From positions 28,042,558 through 28,106,557 of the forward strand of contig NC_049916.1 of assembly GCF_001411555.2 (NCBI RefSeq): DNA of 64,000 bases. The letters run 5' to 3'. The DNA is from Juglans regia (lineage: Eukaryota; Streptophyta; Magnoliopsida; Fagales; Juglandaceae). The notes beneath the pieces are model-generated. The model was not told where the DNA came from. It did no database searches and saw only the letters and a program-made list of their open reading frames with translations. This document shows, piece by piece, positions 60,700 through 64,000 of this stretch (positions are counted from its first letter, which is position 1; each line of letters begins with the position of its first letter). The position numbers and the translations under genes are program-made.

Positions 60700-62406
60700 T
60701 TGACGTCCCACTCGCTGGGGCCAGTATAGAATTGGTAATGATCGATTCATCGTCTGTGGAGTGTAGACCAGTGGTCTCGGTTGGGGTCTCTTTTTTAACA
60801 TATTTTGTGTAATGCCAAATTTGAGGCTTTATCTGTTCCGCTGTAAAATAAAACAAAATCAGAAATTATATTTGCAATTTTAGCAGAAGATTGTATGTCC
60901 AATTTTATTGATAAATTAAGATAAAAAAAAATATTATTTTAAAAAATATTATTATAATTTTAATTTTTTTTAAATATAATTGTATAGATTTGTATGGACT
61001 ATATGTAGACTAACTGAAATAAAATATAGAATAAGAATTCAAGTTTTCTATTTAAATGCTTGATAAAAATAAGAATGAGAAATGCTAGAGATCAACATAC
61101 TGTACATTGCACTCTCCACACACCTTACATAATTTTTTTTTTTTTCAACCCAGCATGTTAGGTGTGCTGGGGCTTATACCAATAGTAGAGTGTGAAGAAG
61201 ATTTTTTCAATAAGAATAAGAGAAAATATAAATAGCAACCTACTGTATATATCAGCCGCCGCACACTTAATGTATTGAGTGAAAAAAAAAAAAATTTATC
61301 TATAATATACTGCAGCTTCCGACTGATGCGCAACACAGCTCTAAGAATAATGCTATGCACACCGCTTAGTGCTCGCGCTGCGTCCTCCCGCTTGATGTAC
61401 ATGCCCCGTGGTATCAATTTTAAATATTAAAAAAAATTTCTGAATCAGTTGGCTTTTTTATTTTTTATTTTTTTCCATCCTTCTCTCCCAAATAATAAAC
61501 TCTAACTCCACTCTCCACTTCGTAGCTTGCCTTATTTGAATCTTCCATCCCAACTCAAAAAAAAAAAAAAAATTGCTCACAAATAATAAATCCCAACTTC
61601 ACATTGTAAAAATCTTCCCCAGCCTTGTTCTTGCATTTTTCGAATCACTCATCCCAACTCCACATCGTAATGGAGTTGGAGACATAATGCAAATCCAGAA
61701 AAGCAGTAAATGATTGCTAGTATGACCTAGATATACAAATTTCTCTCAAATTTGGGAAAAAGAAAATGGAAAAAACATGTCATTTTCACAAAAACTTCTC
61801 TTTCCATATAAATAAAAAACAACACATTATGTCACCAATACAAAACAGACTATGGAAGAAGAAACACTTACAAGTTGCAACGGAAACTCTACGCAAAACG
61901 AAACAGTCATCCATACCACTCAAACTCACATGATACAACTTCTTATATAAACCATAAAAGAAATCAACTGGAAATTCTAGGAGTTACAAATTTGCACACA
62001 GATTCGAATGATTTCATAACCCTATGTTCGGTGCCTAAGAAAATAAAGGAAAAGAAATCAGAAAATTTGAGGTTGCTATGAATTTCACGAATTGAAATTT
62101 TATCTTCTTAACTATCGTCGTTTCACAATTAAAATGGATCTCTTGCCGCACGGACTAGATGCCGGTGGAGATCTGACGGAGGAGCCGAAGGAAGGCTTAT
62201 TGTGATTGGGGATTTTGGACTTATGAGAATTTGGGGGGAGACTTTTTTTCTATTTTTTTTTAAATTAATAAAACACACAACAGGCCACCTCAAGCGGAGA
62301 AGGAAAGCAGTGTAAATGAGCGGTAACCGTAGCATTATCCATAAATAGATAATCAGGAATCAGAACTCAAGGTGTCAGTCAGTGTCTGATCTGTTAACAA
62401 ATAAAA
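60700..62406. other. Intergenic, no gene recognised
   Basis: AT-rich DNA with transposon-like words (GAGAAATGCTAGAGATCAAC at about 61076 resembles the AATGCTAGAGC ends at 38.9 kb). Short frames only. Confidence 0.35.
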
Positions 62407-62625
62407 GGGCACTGCTATGGGTCCCGAATTCGGGATCCATTTTGTGTCCCGAATAAGTTTTTTATTTTTTTTTATGTATTTTTTTAATCATCATAAATAA
62501 TTTTTAAAAAAATAAAAAAATTACAACATTATTAAAAAATATTTTTTTAATCATTCAGTAAAAAAAAAAAAAACAAAAAAAAAAAAAAATTTCGGGACAC
62601 ACTTTGGGACCCAAAGCATTTCCCC
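62407..62625. mobile_element. Short MITE with GGGTCCC-type ends and 8-bp flanking repeat
   Basis: The left end is GGGCACTGCTATGGGTCCC and the right end is the inverse of GGGGAAATGCTTTGGGTCCC. The flanks are AAATAAAA at 62399-62406 and 62626-62633, exact but low-complexity. The core shares the TTTTTAATCATTCAGTAAAA type of word with other elements at about 6.8, 11.6 and 39.1 kb. Confidence 0.7.
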
Positions 62626-62847
62626 AAATAAAATTATGTAAGTGTGTATAATAGTAATAGATAAATAAATATAATACTGCTACTTGAGAAATTTTAATAA
62701 CCTGTTCGTTTGCTTAAAAAAAAAAAAAAAACCTGTTCTTTTGCCCAACCGGCCCCGCAAGCTTTTTGGTGGAATAATACACGTGGCAATTTTAAATTGA
62801 AGTGCGGTTGGTGGAGAAAACTAGGCGTTTTTCAAAGTAAGAGTTGG

Positions 62848-63020
62848 TAGGCGTGATTGGAATAAATTGAGATTAAAATTAAAATTAAAATTAAAAATTA
62901 AATAAAATAGTTTTTTTTTATATTTTTTATATTTTAAAATTTTAAAATATTTATTTTATTTTATAAAAAAATTTAAAAAAGTTATAATAATTAAATGAAA
63001 TTAATTAAAAAGTCTTGTCC
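62848..63020. repeat. MITE-like repeat, family A
   Basis: This begins GGTAGGCGTGATTGGAATAA and holds an ATTAAAATTAAAATTAAAAT run plus the family's ATTTATTTTATTTTAT core. It is degenerate. Confidence 0.4.
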
Positions 63021-64000
63021 TCAATTTCTCTAAAATTTTACTGCAGTTTACGTGGAAAAAAGTACTGTGATTGTACAAATGTTGTGTATTTTTAAAAAAA
63101 AAATTTATATTTATTTAATTTTTTAAAAATTAGTACCTGACATATCATTGTAAATATCTTTTTTTTTTTATTAATAATATTTGTGGTGATTTTTCTTTTT
63201 TTGTTAAATGGTTTTGAGAGTGAGTTCAAAGCACGAACTAGACAGTAATTAATTAAGATAGATTATTTTGTAGGTCATCACGAACTTTTCTGAAAATTCC
63301 ACTTCATCTATACGTAGAAAATGACCTTACAGCGTACTACTTCACACCAATGCCAGTGGTGAAATATCGATTTAAAAAAAAAAAAAATTACAAGAAAATA
63401 TCTAAATCAAGGTTGGTTCATTGTTAGGTGAGGAGGTATAAGGGCGAGAGGCCATATGCTTGAAGTCAAAGCAAATAGGCAAACAAAACAAGCCGCCACC
63501 ACTAAAACCTACAGAAATGGGGGGGTGGTTGTGAGGGGAACACATAGGGCATAAACTTGCCTCGAGTGATTTGCAGCTTCATTGACTTTTCATAGAGTTT
63601 TCTTGGGAGGAAGTTTCCTGCTTCAATTCATTTTATAAATTTAACTGAACATGTGAGAGATACATATATTTTTAAAGAATGATGCTACTGGGGTGCTATC
63701 CGCATTGCACCGCCCCGTCCCGCCCCGCCCCCTCGCATGGGCCGAGGATGGGGTTTTACTCTCGCCTCCACTCACTTCAATAATGAATTACATTTTACTA
63801 TGTTAAAAAATTATTCTTAGATTTAAAAATGATCAAAAACATATTTAAAGACTTAAATTGTAAATTTAAATTTGTAAATATAACTATAATTAAAAAATTA
63901 TATAATTTTTAAATTTGCTAGTACATATATCTTGTGTAAGTTGTAGTGTAATACAAGAGTCACACGCTGCTTAAGTGTGAGACTTGTATTGTTAAAACAA
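63021..64000. other. Intergenic to window end, no gene recognised
   Basis: A short GC-rich stretch with CCCGTCCCGCCCCGCCCC is at about 63713-63731 in otherwise AT-rich DNA. No coding frame. Confidence 0.35.

Overview
This is a plant nuclear window: AT-rich intergenic DNA, intron-bearing genes with GT-AG junctions, and many small transposons. The gene set is that of a woody dicot. The style of the abundant short AT-rich repeats suggests Fagales (a Juglandaceae-like tree), but that is an impression I cannot confirm without a search.

Layout. 1-9.2 kb: two closely related leucine-rich-repeat / proline-rich cell-wall genes in direct orientation. The first is cut by the window edge and the second has a broken proline-rich part; repeat-filled DNA with a well-bounded hAT-type element lies between them. 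9.8-13.5 kb: a directly repeated block and a terminal-inverted-repeat element. 14.4-18.2 kb: an hAT-like element next to a decayed gag-only LTR retrotransposon. 19.2-20.1 kb (minus): an IRX15/IRX15-L type DUF579 gene for xylan. 20.8-24.1 kb: a CACTA MITE and an hAT MITE. 24.4-30.7 kb (minus): three intronless UGT73-type glycosyltransferases in tandem. 32.1-38.2 kb (minus): a complete nine-exon SUD1/DOA10-type ER E3 ubiquitin ligase. 38.6-39.4 kb: a long perfect hairpin and a further MITE. 42.7-46.8 kb (plus): a five-exon filament-like plant protein. 47.7-50.8 kb: a ribosomal protein S16 gene split by a probable solo LTR that itself carries an hAT MITE. 52.2-52.8 kb: a LINE remnant. 53-58 kb: mostly unassigned DNA. 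58.5-60.5 kb (minus): a complete five-exon caffeoyl-CoA O-methyltransferase. 60.5-64 kb: repeats.

Themes. Several genes concern the cell wall or surface: the LRR/Pro-rich pair, DUF579 for xylan, CCoAOMT for lignin, and SUD1 for cuticle and sterol control through ER protein degradation. No operon-like organisation is implied. The items most worth following up are the nested, frame-preserving insertion in the S16 gene, a UGT that has lost the expected catalytic-dyad Asp, a 49-bp perfect inverted repeat upstream of SUD1, and several transposons whose ends can be fixed to the base by target-site duplications.
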